Source: Actinomadura_E scrupuli
GTDB taxonomy: Bacteria; Actinomycetota; Actinomycetes; Streptosporangiales; Streptosporangiaceae
Direction of reading: 5' to 3'
DNA: 64,000 nucleotides
Assembly: GCF_050971785.1 (NCBI RefSeq)
Contig: NZ_JBPCCU010000001.1
Span: forward strand, 1,612,001 to 1,676,000
The position numbers and the translations under genes are program-made. This document shows positions 44,568 to 53,050 of the stretch, in pieces. How positions within the stretch are numbered: the stretch's first letter is position 1; each line of letters begins with the position of its first letter. The notes under the pieces were generated by a model. It ran no database searches, had not been told where the DNA came from, and was given only the letters and a program-made list of their open reading frames with translations.

Positions 44568-46066
44568 CCATGGCCACCGACAAGCAAGGCACCGACACCG
44601 GACCGGCGATCCAGGACCTGCCGATCGGGCTCACGGCTTCCGGTACGCGCACCGAAACCGATTCCGTCGGCGAGATCGAGGTGCCGGCCGACCACTACTG
44701 GGGCGCGCAGACCCAGCGGTCGCTGATCCACTTCAATATCGGCGACGACCGGATGCCGAAGGCGATCTACCATGCCTACGGCTACATCAAGAAGGCCGCG
44801 GCGATCGTCAACGCCGCGGCCGGCCGGCTGCCGCAGTGGAAGGCCGATCTGATCAGCCGGGTCGCCGACGAGGTCATCCGCGGAGAGCTGGACAGCGAGT
44901 TCCCGTTGTACGTCTGGCAGACCGGTTCCGGCACCCAGTCGAACATGAACGTCAACGAGGTGATCTCCAACCGGGCCGTCCAGCTGGCCGGCGGCCGGCT
45001 GGGCAGCAAGGACCCCGTACACCCCAATGATCATGTGAACATGGGGCAGTCGTCCAACGACACCTTCGTCACCGCCATGCACATCGCCGCGGTACATGCG
45101 ATCGACAGCCGGCTGCTGCCGGCACTGGACCGGCTACGCCAGGCCACCGAGGCCAAGAGCCGCGAGTGGGAACACGTGGTCAAGATCGGCCGTACCCACC
45201 TGGAGGACGCGACCCCGCTCACGGTCGGCCAGGAGTGGTCCGGATACGTCGCCCAGCTCACCGACGCCACCGACCACCTCACCAGCACCCTGCCCGGGCT
45301 GCACCGGCTGGCGATCGGCGGAACAGCGGTCGGTACCGGCCTGAACGCGCCACCCGGCTTCGGGGACGAGGTCGCCCGGCGGATCGCCGACCTCACCGGG
45401 TACCCGTTCACCAGCGCGCCCAACAAGTTCGCCGCTCAGGCCTCCTGCGACGCGCTGGTGCGCGTGTCCGCGGCGGTACGCGCCCTGGTCGCCCCGTTGT
45501 TCAAGTTCGCCAACGACATGCGCTGGCTCGGGTCGGGCCCACGGACCGGTCTGCACGAGCTGATCCTGCCCTCCAACGAACCGGGATCGTCGATCATGCC
45601 GGGCAAGGTCAACCCGACCCAGGCCGAAGCGATGATGATGGTCGCCATTCAGGTGATCGGCAACGACACCGCCGTCTCGATCGCCGGAGGGGAGGGCAAC
45701 TTCGAGCTCAACGCCTTCCGCCCCATCATCATCAACAACATCCTGCACTCGGTGCGGATCCTGTCGGACATGCTCGACCACTTCCGCACCTATCTCGTCG
45801 AAGGGGCCCGGCTCAACACCACGAAACTCACCGACAACCTCGACCGGTCCATCATGATGGTCACCGCGCTCAGCCCGGTCATCGGCTACGACAAGGCCGC
45901 CCGAATCGCCCACCGCGCCCTGGACGAAGACCTGACCCTCAAAGACGCGGCCCTCAAGTCCGGCGTCAGCCAGGACCTCTACGACAAGGTCGTCGTCCCC
46001 GAACACCTCACCCGGCCCGGAGTCGCCGGCGCCAACGGCGGCCACAAAGCCCCGCACACCGGCTGA
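44564..46066 (+). CDS. fumC: Class II fumarate hydratase
   Basis: FumC (500 residues; usual ~465) hydrates fumarate to malate. Signatures are QTGSGTQSNMNVNEVISN, VHPNDHVNMGQSSNDTF, and the superfamily motif GSSIMPGKVNPTQAEA with the catalytic Ser loop. A ~40-residue N-terminal extension precedes VPADHYWGAQTQRS. The ATG overlaps the malic enzyme stop (ATGA). The pair converts fumarate to pyruvate and is most useful for growth on C4 acids or for NADH supply. Downstream lies a truncated PEBP gene. Confidence 0.95.
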   Translation: MTMATDKQGTDTGPAIQDLPIGLTASGTRTETDSVGEIEVPADHYWGAQTQRSLIHFNIGDDRMPKAIYHAYGYIKKAAAIVNAAAGRLPQWKADLISRVADEVIRGELDSEFPLYVWQTGSGTQSNMNVNEVISNRAVQLAGGRLGSKDPVHPNDHVNMGQSSNDTFVTAMHIAAVHAIDSRLLPALDRLRQATEAKSREWEHVVKIGRTHLEDATPLTVGQEWSGYVAQLTDATDHLTSTLPGLHRLAIGGTAVGTGLNAPPGFGDEVARRIADLTGYPFTSAPNKFAAQASCDALVRVSAAVRALVAPLFKFANDMRWLGSGPRTGLHELILPSNEPGSSIMPGKVNPTQAEAMMMVAIQVIGNDTAVSIAGGEGNFELNAFRPIIINNILHSVRILSDMLDHFRTYLVEGARLNTTKLTDNLDRSIMMVTALSPVIGYDKAARIAHRALDEDLTLKDAALKSGVSQDLYDKVVVPEHLTRPGVAGANGGHKAPHTG

Positions 46067-46117
46067 TGGGCGGCGCTGGCGGTGGGGCCGCGCCCAGGAA
46101 GCGCGCCGCGCGGGGGC

Positions 46118-46273
46118 ACCGCTCCATGACAGCTGAGGAGAGACGTCCTTGCCGCCTGGGATGCCGGCCTTCATCTGCTCGGCGGGCCAGGGATCGCCGT
46201 CGATGAACGTAGTGCTCGTAGCGGTGAACAAGGGCACCTCGGGCAGACGGGCAAAGGGGTCGTTGACCTTCAT
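46118..46273 (-). pseudogene. 5' remnant of a YbhB/PEBP (Raf-kinase-inhibitor-like) gene
   Basis: A good AAAGGAG site precedes the ATG at 46273, and the 52 residues from MKVNDPFARLPEVPLFTATS to GGKDVSPQLSWSG match the N-terminus of bacterial phosphatidylethanolamine-binding proteins. After this the frame runs into unrelated sequence at the fumC end, and the conserved DPDAP and GxxHWxxxxI segments are missing. The break point near 46117 therefore marks a deletion or insertion boundary 50 bases after fumC. Confidence 0.75.
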
Positions 46274-46729
46274 CGCATTGCTCCTTTCGGCAAATGGCCT
46301 ACCGGTCAACGGATGGGCAGAATTCTGATTGGTCATGATGACCCTTGGCGCGTTCCGTTGCCGTCAACAGCCACACCCGGGGTGCGACCGGATCAGCCAA
46401 TCCAGACGCTGCGCCCGTCTGAGCACTCGCTCGGCGATGTCATGGCGAGGTAACGCCTTATCCCCATCTGCGCAAGCGATGCGACCTGGGGTCTACCGTC
46501 GCCGCACGCGCCATACCGTAGGGCACGGCGATGCCGACGCCCGTCGTCGACCTGGCCGACCGGCGGATCAAACGAAACCCGTACTCGGCGGCCTCATCAA
46601 CGAAATAGCAAGCAGCGTAGATCAAATGCAAAGCCTCAGGTCAACGACCCGATTCTAGTTTCGAGCGGGACAGGGCTGAGGGCCCTCCTGGGTGGTGGCG
46701 GGCACGGTCTCCATGCCTAACCTGGGCAT
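46274..46729. other. Intergenic region, possible mobile-element remnant
   Basis: No intact gene. A plus-strand frame near 46590 reads KPVLGGLINEIASS, reminiscent of the VLGGLINEY tail I associate with transposase/integrase ends in actinomycetes; this is weak. The right end should hold the promoter of the PAS kinase: a -10-like TAACCT lies about 12 bases before its ATG and no Shine-Dalgarno is visible. Confidence 0.35.
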
Positions 46730-48007
46730 ATGAGCGTTCCGCCGAGAACCTTCAAGATCGACTACGAGTCGGCGTTCCAGGCTCTCCCGGCCCCGATCGT
46801 GCTGTTGACGCGTGACTTCGTCATCGTCGCGGCGAACGAGGCGTGCGTGAGGGCATCCGGACACAGGCTCGAGGAACTGCTCGGCCGGAGCGTCTTCGAT
46901 GCCTTCTCCGGCGGTCCTGCCGACCCGGACGCGAACGGGCAACGCGCGCTGCGCGCCTCCCTCGAGCGGGTGGTGGAGACGGGAAGGCAGGACACCATGG
47001 CGTTGCAGAGCCGCGGCGCCGAAGTGCCCGGCAGACCGGGAGTGTCCGCGGAACGGTACTGGAACCAGATCAACGCGCCCGTCTTCGGCCCGGACGGCGA
47101 GCTGCGGCTGATCATTCATCGTTTCGAGGAGGTCACCGCCTTCCTTCGGCGGCTACGGCGATCCGGCGAACGCGACACCAGCAGCACCCGAATGGAGCTG
47201 GTGGCGATAGAGGACGAGGTCTACGCTCGCACCCGCGAACTCCAGGAGCTCAACGAGCGGCTCAGGCAGGCCCATGACCAGCAACTCCAGATCGCGTCGG
47301 CTCTACAACAGGCCATCGACCAGCAGCGGCGGTTCATCTCCGACGCCTCCCACGACCTGCGCAACCCGATCACCGGGCTGCAGACCCGACTGGAGGACGC
47401 GCTCGCCGACCCCGACGCCGATCCCAGGCAGGTCCTGTACTCGGCGCTGCGGGACTCACAACGGCTCAACGACCTGGTCGCCGACCTGCTCGAACTCGCC
47501 AAGCTGGACGCCGCCACACCGACGCCCGTCCAACCGGTCGACCTGGGACAGCTCGTCACCGAGGAGCTGAAAAGCCACGCCCTCACCACTGCCGTCTCCA
47601 CGCGGCTCGACCCGGGAGTGGTGGTGCACGCCTCCCGGATACGGCTGGCCCGGCTGCTGGGCAATCTGCTGACCAACGCCGACCGGCACGCCGCCCACCG
47701 GATCCAGATCACCGTCACCACCGACCCGCCCGACGCGTTCCTGGAGGTCGTCGACGACGGCAAGGGAATCCCGCCGGCCGAACGCGAGCGGGTCTTCGAC
47801 CGCTTCTACCGCTCGATCGCCTCCCGCCATCTGGATGCCGGTGGCACCGGGCTGGGCCTGTCCATCGCACGCGAGATCGCCCACGCCTACGGCGGTGACC
47901 TGTACGTCGCCGACCACCCCACAGGCGGGCGACTCGTCCTCCGGCTCCCGCTCGCCACCCAGGAGGCCGGGCGTCCAACAGGTCAGCCGCGGCTCACGGG
48001 CCTTTAG
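46730..48007 (+). CDS. Soluble PAS-domain histidine kinase, orphan
   Basis: The 425-residue kinase lacks membrane helices. It has a PAS domain (residues ~14-140, ending in a strand-rich RLIIHRFEEVTAFLRRL), a coiled-coil linker (VYARTRELQELNERLRQAHD), HisKA with His ~208 in DASHDLRNPITG, and HATPase_c with LLTNADRHA, VDDGKGIPP and AGGTGLGLSIAREI. It senses a cytosolic signal. No response regulator is adjacent. The mRNA may be leaderless. Confidence 0.9.
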   Translation: MSVPPRTFKIDYESAFQALPAPIVLLTRDFVIVAANEACVRASGHRLEELLGRSVFDAFSGGPADPDANGQRALRASLERVVETGRQDTMALQSRGAEVPGRPGVSAERYWNQINAPVFGPDGELRLIIHRFEEVTAFLRRLRRSGERDTSSTRMELVAIEDEVYARTRELQELNERLRQAHDQQLQIASALQQAIDQQRRFISDASHDLRNPITGLQTRLEDALADPDADPRQVLYSALRDSQRLNDLVADLLELAKLDAATPTPVQPVDLGQLVTEELKSHALTTAVSTRLDPGVVVHASRIRLARLLGNLLTNADRHAAHRIQITVTTDPPDAFLEVVDDGKGIPPAERERVFDRFYRSIASRHLDAGGTGLGLSIAREIAHAYGGDLYVADHPTGGRLVLRLPLATQEAGRPTGQPRLTGL

Positions 48008-48150
48008 CACTACGCATCGAGTGGCCGGTTCTCCGAGTTGTGACTTCCGGTGGCCAATCGGCACCGGTCCTGGACAGTGCTGATCATCCGGCCCTCGGTG
48101 CCGGTCGTTCGGGTCAGCCCGGACCGCAACTCAAAGATCATGAGGCCAAC

Positions 48151-48648
48151 ATGTCTTTGGAAGACATCGTCACTGCCCTGACCTTCGCGGTCGTCCTCGT
48201 CTCGATGCTCGTCACTCACAACGTCGCCGACCACTGGGTACAAACGGACAGGCAATCCCAGGACAAGGTGCTGCACGGTGTTCACGTGCGGAAGGGACGC
48301 ATGGCGTGCCTGCGCCACGTGGCGTCCTACACTGCCTGCACAGCGCTGGTAACCGGCGCGATGTGGGCAGTCTTCGACCTGCAGATCTCCTTGTTCAGCT
48401 TTGTCGCCGGGCAGGCCATCTCGGCGGTCACCCACTACTGGGCGGACCGCCGAACCACCCTGGAGGGTTTGGTGAACTGGCTCGGCCGCACCCTCATCCC
48501 CGGCAAGGGCAACCTGTACCGTCTCGGCGCACCGCGCGCCGACAAGGATGACAACCCCTCGCTCGGGACGGGGGCGTACGCCCTCGACCAGGCGTGGCAC
48601 TGGTGGTGGATCTTCGTCGCGTCCGTCGTGACGGCGGTCGCGGCCTGA
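48151..48648 (+). CDS. Small membrane protein, DUF3307-like
   Basis: The 165-residue protein has about three to four hydrophobic segments, with a conserved-looking LVTHNVADHWVQTDRQSQDK after helix 1 and AGQAISAVTHYWADRRTTLE later; the HNVADHW and HYWADRR His/Asp pairs resemble DUF3307 proteins. I associate such proteins with actinomycete plasmids and integrative elements, but no other transfer gene is present. GAGG lies 5 bases before the ATG at 48151. Function unknown. A strong hairpin follows. Confidence 0.75.
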   Translation: MSLEDIVTALTFAVVLVSMLVTHNVADHWVQTDRQSQDKVLHGVHVRKGRMACLRHVASYTACTALVTGAMWAVFDLQISLFSFVAGQAISAVTHYWADRRTTLEGLVNWLGRTLIPGKGNLYRLGAPRADKDDNPSLGTGAYALDQAWHWWWIFVASVVTAVAA

Positions 48649-48670
48649 GCGCCACCACGTGAACACTGGA

Positions 48671-48692
48671 CGGCGCCCCCCAGGGGGCGCCG
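48671..48692. terminator. Strong terminator hairpin between convergent genes
   Basis: CGGCGCCCCC and GGGGGCGCCG form a perfect 10-bp arm pair with a 2-base (effectively 4-base) loop, followed by TTGTTCTC on the plus strand. It should stop the DUF3307-like gene and possibly the P450 gene from the other side. Confidence 0.8.
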
Positions 48693-48737
48693 TTGTTCTC
48701 GCATTGGCCTACGCGACGCGTAGCGCTCTCCTGTGAG

Positions 48738-49967
48738 TCACGCCGGATGGGGGACGATCTCCAGACCCACCGGGCCGTTGACGATGAACGACGGCAGGCG
48801 GGCGGGCTCCTCGGGGTGGGCGACGGCGAGGTCGGGCAGGTGCCTGAACAACGTGGTCAGGGCGACGTCCGCCTCCAGGCGCGCGAGGTGCGCGCCGAGG
48901 CAGAAGTGGGGCCCATGGCCGAACGCCAGGTGCTCCTTACTGGTCCGCGTGGGGTCGAAACGTTCCGGGTGGTCGGGGTGGAGTTCTGGATCGCGCCCGG
49001 CGGAAGCGAAGCCGATGATGATCGGATCGCCTTTGCGGATGACGACACCCTCGCCGAGATCGATGTCCTCGACGGCGTAGCGCAGCGGGAGATACATGAC
49101 CGGGCCCTCGACGCGCAGCGTCTCCTCGACGACGTCCTCCCAGCCGATGGCTCCCTCGCGGATGAGCGCAAGGTTTTCAGGGTGGGTGAGCAGGGCTTGG
49201 ACGGCGCTGGTGATGAGGTTGACGGCGGTCTCGTAGCCCGCACCGATCATGAGGAGGAGGGTGTCGAGCAGCACGGGGTCCGGCGTCGGCTCCTCGCCGG
49301 GTTCGGACGGCAGGAGCAGGTCGCTGGTCAGATCAGCGGCCGGACGCTCCCTTTTCCAGCGCAGCAACTCGCTGAGCCGGTCGTGGAGTTCGGTCTGAAT
49401 GGCCAGCCCACGCTCCGGATCGACCGACGGATCCAAGATGGCGTCGATCGCGGCGCCGAGCCTTTCGCGCAGCTGGTCGGGGACGCCGAAAAGATCGCAG
49501 ATGACGGTCATGGTCAGCGGCAGCGCCAGGGCTTGCCGCACATCGACGGTCGCCCCGGGCGGCAGGGCGGCGAGCATCTTGACCAGGCGGTCCGCGGTCG
49601 CCTGAACCTGCGGGCGCATCAGCTCGACCCGCCGCGGCGAGAATGACGAGGCTATGCGGCGGCGGGACCTGCGGTGCTCCTCCCCGTGGGAGTTGACGAA
49701 GTTCTGTTGCAGGGCAATGGGGGCCAGCGACCAGCCCTCGGGCACGTTGGCCAGACCGGGCCAGTGCCGGCGGGGGTCGCGCGAGACACGCGGGTCGCCG
49801 GTCAACGCCTGGATGACGCTGTACCGGGTGACCGACCACGCGTGGATGGGACCTGGAAGCTCGACGAGCACCGCCGGTCCTTGGGCGCGCAACGCGGCAG
49901 CCTCCGCGTGCATCGCGCGGGCCGTGGGGTCGAGAACGGGACATCTGGCAACGGACGCGGACGACAT
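48738..49967 (-). CDS. Cytochrome P450
   Basis: This 409-residue bacterial class I P450 has the heme-binding signature FGHGPHFCLGAHLAR with ligand Cys356, the ExxR motif EETLR, and an I-helix LLMIGAGYETAVNLI in which the acid-alcohol pair is Glu-Thr. It hydroxylates or otherwise oxidises an unidentified substrate and needs a ferredoxin and reductase, neither of which is adjacent. The ATG at 49967 has GGGAG 6 bases upstream; the frame to 50117 has no better start. Orphan position, with a long regulatory-looking leader. Confidence 0.93.
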   Translation of the reverse strand: MSSASVARCPVLDPTARAMHAEAAALRAQGPAVLVELPGPIHAWSVTRYSVIQALTGDPRVSRDPRRHWPGLANVPEGWSLAPIALQQNFVNSHGEEHRRSRRRIASSFSPRRVELMRPQVQATADRLVKMLAALPPGATVDVRQALALPLTMTVICDLFGVPDQLRERLGAAIDAILDPSVDPERGLAIQTELHDRLSELLRWKRERPAADLTSDLLLPSEPGEEPTPDPVLLDTLLLMIGAGYETAVNLITSAVQALLTHPENLALIREGAIGWEDVVEETLRVEGPVMYLPLRYAVEDIDLGEGVVIRKGDPIIIGFASAGRDPELHPDHPERFDPTRTSKEHLAFGHGPHFCLGAHLARLEADVALTTLFRHLPDLAVAHPEEPARLPSFIVNGPVGLEIVPHPA

Positions 49968-50710
49968 GCGATGCTCCCCACTGGTAAATTGCATGGTGAC
50001 TTTCGCTGATTCCGCCTGATGAATACCTGGCCGCAGCGGAATCCGGCATGCGCTCTCCCTTCCTTCTACGTGTGTCGTCCACGCGTGGCAATGGTCTCGA
50101 TTCGGCCGCGGGTCCACAGGCCGATGGTCGGCGGACGGGCAAGGCGACTTGACCTGAGATGTAAGAAATAATATCCATGCAGGTCAAGGTGGGGTACTGG
50201 CCTGAAAGTGCCGACAGCCGAGGGCGAACGGATTTTCCTGGTCTAGAAACGCGGCCCACCGGGAACAAAGGACGGCGCCTAGTCACTACTAGTGAGTAAC
50301 AGGCTCCTGAGCAGCGGTTGAACTGCGGCTATGCTAGCCGTCCGCTGGGCTCTGGGGGTCAGCCGCTAACCGTTCCGATGCAGCTGGACATCGAACGGGT
50401 CGGAGTTTCGTATCGGTCTCACCGCTGGGACGTGTGGGCCGAATACCGGCCACACCTTGATCGTCGGGCGAATGATCGGGACATGGGTTTGATCGGGCGG
50501 CCGTACGCGCTCAACACGAACATGATTGGGGCAATTGAGAGTCGTCCAATCCGCAAGTTGATCGGCCTGGCACGGACGCATACTCCGTTCTGCATGCCTT
50601 CGCACGTCACCTGCGCAGCCGGTCCGCTTGCATCACCGTGGTGATCCGAGCGGCGGGGCAGCGGAGCCACAACCGACCGTCGCGGCATGCTCCGTCCCGG
50701 TGAACGATCG
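49968..50710. other. Gene-free region with inverted repeats
   Basis: I see no supported gene. GC content drops around 50130-50620. Two dyads occur: CTTGACCTG...CAGGTCAAG (50148-50188) and TCACTA-C-TAGTGA (50283-50295). Open frames near 50318-50644 on both strands lack ribosome binding sites and family resemblance. Confidence 0.5.
50148..50188. promoter_or_regulatory. 9-bp inverted repeat flanking an A/T-rich core upstream of the P450
   Basis: CTTGACCTG (50148-50156) and CAGGTCAAG (50180-50188) are perfect inverted copies, centred 32 bases apart (about three helical turns) around an A/T-rich core. They lie ~180 bases upstream of the P450 start and may be a regulator site. Confidence 0.5.
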
Positions 50711-51166
50711 TCAATCGGTCCGGCTGCGGAGGCTCCGCGCCAGGGTGGGGATCATCACCGTCGCCGGGACGAGGTGTAGCCCGAGAAGGGCGGTGGTGGT
50801 GGCGGTGTTCGCCTGGGAGAGGAGGGGCGGGACCAACGAGATCGCGGTCAGCGACACTGCCGTCCACACGAATCGCTCGGCGGGGCGAGCGCTCCAACGA
50901 AGAAGAGCGGCGGCAATGACGATGCCCACGACCGAGAAGAAGCCGGTCACCACGGCGAATCCGGGCAACGGGATCGTCTCGCCACCATCGGGGACCTCGA
51001 AGTCGACGCCACCGACCTGGGCGAGCGCGGCGGCGAGGGTGGTGGCCACCATCGCTGCGAGCGTGGCGATGAGGCCGGTGGCGGCGAGCCCGCGGAGTCG
51101 GTGGGGGTGGCTGGTCTGGCCCGGTGCCGGGCCGGCGACTTCCCCGGTGTCGTTCATGCTGTTCAT
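50711..51166 (-). CDS. DUF6069-family four-helix membrane protein
   Basis: This 151-residue protein has four hydrophobic segments (residues ~30-50, 68-90, 98-115, 122-142) and the family-like loop VDFEVPDGGETIPLPGF between helices 1 and 2. Such proteins are common in actinobacteria and of unknown role. GGAGG lies 6 bases before the ATG. It is 230 bases downstream of the ArsR-SRPBCC unit, and those bases hold no gene. Confidence 0.82.
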   Translation of the reverse strand: MNSMNDTGEVAGPAPGQTSHPHRLRGLAATGLIATLAAMVATTLAAALAQVGGVDFEVPDGGETIPLPGFAVVTGFFSVVGIVIAAALLRWSARPAERFVWTAVSLTAISLVPPLLSQANTATTTALLGLHLVPATVMIPTLARSLRSRTD

Positions 51167-51396
51167 GTCGTTCCTCCATCATTCGGTAACTGGCGCGTGA
51201 CGGTCCTGGCCCTGGGGTGTCATTCAGTCGGGTCGACCGGAGTACGCCCGGGCACCACGCTCTGGACGGAACGCTCTGGGGCGGAGTCCCGCTGGGCCGG
51301 CGGGGGGTGTGTTGTGGCGTCATGGGGCCGGCGTCGGTGGGTGTCGCCGGTGGCCAGGTGACCGTCGTGGAGAGCCTGGTGTACGAGACGGCGTGA

Positions 51397-51849
51397 TCAC
51401 GCCGCGGCGCCGAGCTGCGCGGCGATGCCCTCCAGGCACCACGTCCAGCCCTCCCGCATGTGCCCGGCGGTCTGGGCGTCCGACAGGCCCTCGACCGTGA
51501 GCTCCAGCCGGGTCCCGCCCTCGACCGGCAGGAGCAGCACCGTGCAGCGGGAGCGCTCGGCCATGTCCTCCCCCGCCGTGAGCACGTCGAGCACGAGCCG
51601 CTCCACAGGCTCGAAGACCGCGAAGGTCGCCGTCTCGCTGTAGGCGTCGCCGGCCGGGCGGGGGCCGAACCGCAGCCGGTAGCCCCCGCCCTCGCGGGCG
51701 TCGACCTCACAGGTCGACACGCGCCAGGCCGGGTCGGGGCAGGCCCAGCGCTCCAGCAGGTCGGCGCGGGTCCAGGCGGCCCACACCCGCTCGGGCGGCG
51801 CGGGATAGGTGCGGTCGAGGTCGAATGACAGGAGCGGGGCGGTGGTCAT
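51397..51849 (-). CDS. AHSA1-type SRPBCC protein
   Basis: This 150-residue protein of the activator-of-Hsp90-ATPase-like SRPBCC family has the typical start LLSFDLDRTYPAPPERVWAA, central VSTCEVDAREGGGYRLRF and end EGWTWCLEGIAAQL. It binds a small hydrophobic ligand or acts as a minor stress protein. The ATG at 51849 overlaps the ArsR stop (ATGA). The ArsR-AHSA1 pair is a widespread actinobacterial couple in which the regulator controls its partner. Confidence 0.9.
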   Translation of the reverse strand: MTTAPLLSFDLDRTYPAPPERVWAAWTRADLLERWACPDPAWRVSTCEVDAREGGGYRLRFGPRPAGDAYSETATFAVFEPVERLVLDVLTAGEDMAERSRCTVLLLPVEGGTRLELTVEGLSDAQTAGHMREGWTWCLEGIAAQLGAAA

Positions 51850-52151
51850 GTGTCCTCCAGGAGGGTGCCGAGAGCGTCCAGCCGGGTCGACCAGAGCGCC
51901 TGCTGCTGTGCGGTCCACGTGGCCACGGCGACGAGCGCGTCGTCGCGCAGCCGGCATTCGCGCACGCGGCCGCGCTTGACGGTCGTCACCAGGCCCGCCT
52001 CCTCGAGCACGCGGACGTGCTTGAGCACGGCGGGCAGCGACATCGACGTCGGTGCCGCGAGGTCTCCGGCGGACGTCGGCCCGCGGGCGAGCCGCTCGAC
52101 GATGGCCAGGCGGGTGGGGTCACCCAGGGCCGCGAACTGACGGTGAATCAT
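51846..52151 (-). CDS. ArsR-family transcriptional regulator
   Basis: The 101-residue winged-helix regulator has IHRQFAALGDPTRLAIVERL at the N-terminus and a recognition helix MSLPAVLKHVRVLEEAGLV, but no CxC metal site, so it belongs to the non-metal ArsR branch paired with AHSA1 proteins. The start is the ATG at 52151; the frame is open to 52277 without support. The ATG lies inside an imperfect dyad, and no Shine-Dalgarno is visible, so a leaderless, autoregulated transcript is likely. Confidence 0.9.
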   Translation of the reverse strand: MIHRQFAALGDPTRLAIVERLARGPTSAGDLAAPTSMSLPAVLKHVRVLEEAGLVTTVKRGRVRECRLRDDALVAVATWTAQQQALWSTRLDALGTLLEDT

Positions 52152-52160
52152 TTGGTTTAC
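52143..52160. promoter_or_regulatory. Imperfect dyad over the arsR start codon
   Basis: GTGAATCA-TT-TGGTTTAC matches as an inverted repeat in 6 of 8 positions and covers the ATG. A TAGTAA-like -10 may lie just upstream. Typical placement for ArsR autorepression. Confidence 0.5.
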
Positions 52161-52270
52161 TATTGCGTCTCGACGCGCCCGTGTCAATCCGCTGGCAGGT
52201 GCGGGCTCCGACGTCTTGGGCGTAGGAGGCCTGCGCCGCCGCATCCTGCTGCAGTGAGGATCACTCAGCG

Positions 52271-53050
52271 TCACCATTGAATACGGGACAGAGCCTGACC
52301 TTCTCCCAGACTGTTCCGGTTGGTGGTGAGGTGTCGGCCGTCGCGGGTGACGGCATGGGCGTGGAACCGGGGATCGAAGTCCAGCTTGGCAAGGGCGGTC
52401 TCGCCCATGGCGAACAGCGCGGTGGACAGGGCGTCGAGGCGGGTGAGCTGGTGACCGACGAGTGTGAGGGAGAGTAGGTCGGTGACCGGCAGGCCGGTGT
52501 GGGGATCGGTGATGTGGGCGCCGCGTTCGGTGATGCCGGAGGTGGCGACGGCGAGGTCGGTGCCCTCGACGACGGTCAGCAGGCGGCCGCGGTCGAGGGG
52601 GTGGGCGACACCGATCCGCCAGGGTTCGCCGGGGGAGCGCTCGCCGCGGGTCTGGATGTCGCCTCCTCCATTGACGCAGTGGTCCTGGACGCCCGCCCGG
52701 TGCAGTTGTGTGGAGACCTGCTCGATGGCCCAGCCCTTGACCAGGGCGTTCGGATCGAGGAGACCTGCGGCGGTGAGGCTGAACCAGCCGCCCGTCTCGG
52801 TCTCCAATCGCCTTCCCAATGCGAGGACGTGGCGGACCTCGGGCGCGCAGGCCGGGAGCATGAGCTCACCTCGTGCGAGGCGGCTGATCTCGCTGTCGGG
52901 CTGGTAGGTGGAGAACAGCGCGTCCATGCGGTGCAGCCAGGTGATCGCCTTGTCGAGGGCGGTGCGTGTGGCCGTCGTGGCGGGGCAGCGCAGGTCGAAG
53001 GAGAACACGGTGCCCATGACGTGTTCGACGTGGTGGAGGCCGTCATCCAC
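52271..53050 (-). CDS. apbE: FAD:protein FMN transferase
   Basis: ApbE (259 residues) transfers FMN from FAD to a Thr or Ser of a target protein outside the cytosol. Family features: MGTVFSFDL at the N-terminus, MDALFSTYQPDSEISRL, GLLDPNALVKGWAIEQ, the VNGGGDIQTRG flavin loop and GITERGAHITDPHTG with the metal-binding Asp. It has no obvious signal peptide, which is unusual for ApbE and may mean a different export route or intracellular modification. The GTG at 53050 overlaps the FMN-binding gene by 8 bases, its evident substrate. Confidence 0.92.
   Translation of the reverse strand: MDDGLHHVEHVMGTVFSFDLRCPATTATRTALDKAITWLHRMDALFSTYQPDSEISRLARGELMLPACAPEVRHVLALGRRLETETGGWFSLTAAGLLDPNALVKGWAIEQVSTQLHRAGVQDHCVNGGGDIQTRGERSPGEPWRIGVAHPLDRGRLLTVVEGTDLAVATSGITERGAHITDPHTGLPVTDLLSLTLVGHQLTRLDALSTALFAMGETALAKLDFDPRFHAHAVTRDGRHLTTNRNSLGEGQALSRIQW

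Noticed and set aside
50318..50644. Open frames on both strands in the P450 upstream region
   Set aside because: No ribosome binding site, no recognisable family, and the two strands mirror each other.
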